A stretch of 33,480 nt of DNA from NCBI RefSeq assembly GCF_013403245.1, contig NZ_JACBNQ010000031.1:1-33480 (forward strand), read 5' to 3'. The notes beneath the pieces are model-generated. The model ran no database searches, was not told where the DNA came from, and saw nothing but the letters and a program-made list of their open reading frames with translations. The position numbers and the translations under genes were made by a program. Positions 33,393 to 33,480 of the stretch are shown piece by piece (positions within the stretch are counted from its first letter, which is position 1; each line of letters begins with the position of its first letter). This DNA is from Sedimentibacter hydroxybenzoicus DSM 7310 (lineage in GTDB: Bacteria; Bacillota; Clostridia; Tissierellales; Sedimentibacteraceae).

Positions 33393-33480
33393 AAAAGCAA
33401 CCAATCGGGTAGGAGGCTCCCATTAATTGGGTAGCCGACCTCCCGCACCACCGTACGTACCGTTCGGTATACGGCGGTTC
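33393..33480 (-). mobile_element. 3' end of a group II intron (domains V and VI), continuing past the right edge
   Basis: On the minus strand, 33480 down to 33445 reads as domain V: ACCGCCGTA pairs with TACGGTGGT, then comes a TACC/GGTA inner stem with a GAAC loop and the 2-nt CG bulge. Immediately after, 33443-33412 forms domain VI: GGAGG ... CCTCC, with an inner stem ACCC/GGG and an AATTAAT loop. The intron would end a few nt later, near 33395-33402. Reverse transcriptase and the 5' part must lie to the right of the window. The order and shape of the two stems is characteristic; the class is not assigned. Confidence 0.75.

Noticed and set aside
1-33480. tRNA, rRNA genes or selenocysteine insertion sites
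   Set aside because: No cloverleaf or rRNA sequence was recognised by eye, and no in-frame TGA interrupts any family match; a covariance-model scan was not possible here.

Overview
This is a low-GC window with strong AGGAGG-type ribosome binding sites. Its genes suggest a strict anaerobe of the Clostridia/Tissierellia type (Sedimentibacter-like, by inference): a tungsten aldehyde ferredoxin oxidoreductase homologue, a giant BadF/HgdC-type acyl-CoA dehydratase activase, the arginine deiminase pathway, branched-chain amino acid uptake and Feo ferrous iron uptake. This set fits an amino-acid-fermenting lifestyle. Most genes lie on the minus strand.

Layout. 1-1050: 3' part of an IS4-type transposase. 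1.3-5.3 kb: xanthine phosphoribosyltransferase, a small thioredoxin-like protein, a four-module CoA-disulfide reductase/rhodanese/TusA/DsrE fusion on the plus strand, and a YgbA-like Cys-rich protein. 5.5-15.3 kb: a catabolic island on the minus strand, in transcription order GntR/FCD regulator, ectoine hydrolase-like M24 enzyme (DoeA/EutD type), TRAP permeases DctQ and DctM, M20 amidohydrolase, TRAP binding protein resembling TeaA/UehA, aldehyde ferredoxin oxidoreductase, ThiS/MoaD-like sulfur carrier, and a divergent serine hydroxymethyltransferase-like PLP enzyme. 15.4-18.3 kb: Fur-type feoA-feoB-FeoB-associated operon with a tandem palindrome array behind feoB. 18.3-20.3 kb: BlaI-type repressor with a large palindromic operator and a decayed partner, a PII-like protein, and an MBL-fold hydrolase. 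20.3-25.1 kb: livK-livH-livM-livG-livF. 25.4-29.7 kb: 1439-residue activase/dehydratase-like protein. 29.8-33.1 kb: arcA-arcB-arcC. The right edge holds the 3' end (domains V and VI) of a minus-strand group II intron.

Main biological proposal. The 5.7-15.3 kb island looks like an ectoine/hydroxyectoine uptake and degradation operon rewired for an anaerobe. The TRAP transporter would import the solute, the DoeA-like enzyme open the ring, and the M20 enzyme remove the acetyl group. The usual transaminase and aspartate-semialdehyde dehydrogenase are not present. Instead there is an SHMT-like PLP enzyme plus a ferredoxin-linked aldehyde oxidoreductase with its own sulfur carrier. With hydroxyectoine as substrate, 3-hydroxy-2,4-diaminobutyrate could be split retro-aldol fashion to glycine and aminoacetaldehyde, and the aldehyde oxidised to a second glycine with reduced ferredoxin. 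This is inference. Two copies of the palindrome TTGTCGACAA, in front of the regulator and in front of doeA, are the likely operator.

Repeats. A 151-bp element occurs twice (about 95% identical). Each copy is flanked by a 19-bp direct repeat that is itself a complete, locus-specific hairpin, and a third locus keeps only a remnant. This suggests a small mobile element that targets and duplicates terminator-like hairpins. Two other palindromic repeat types are present.
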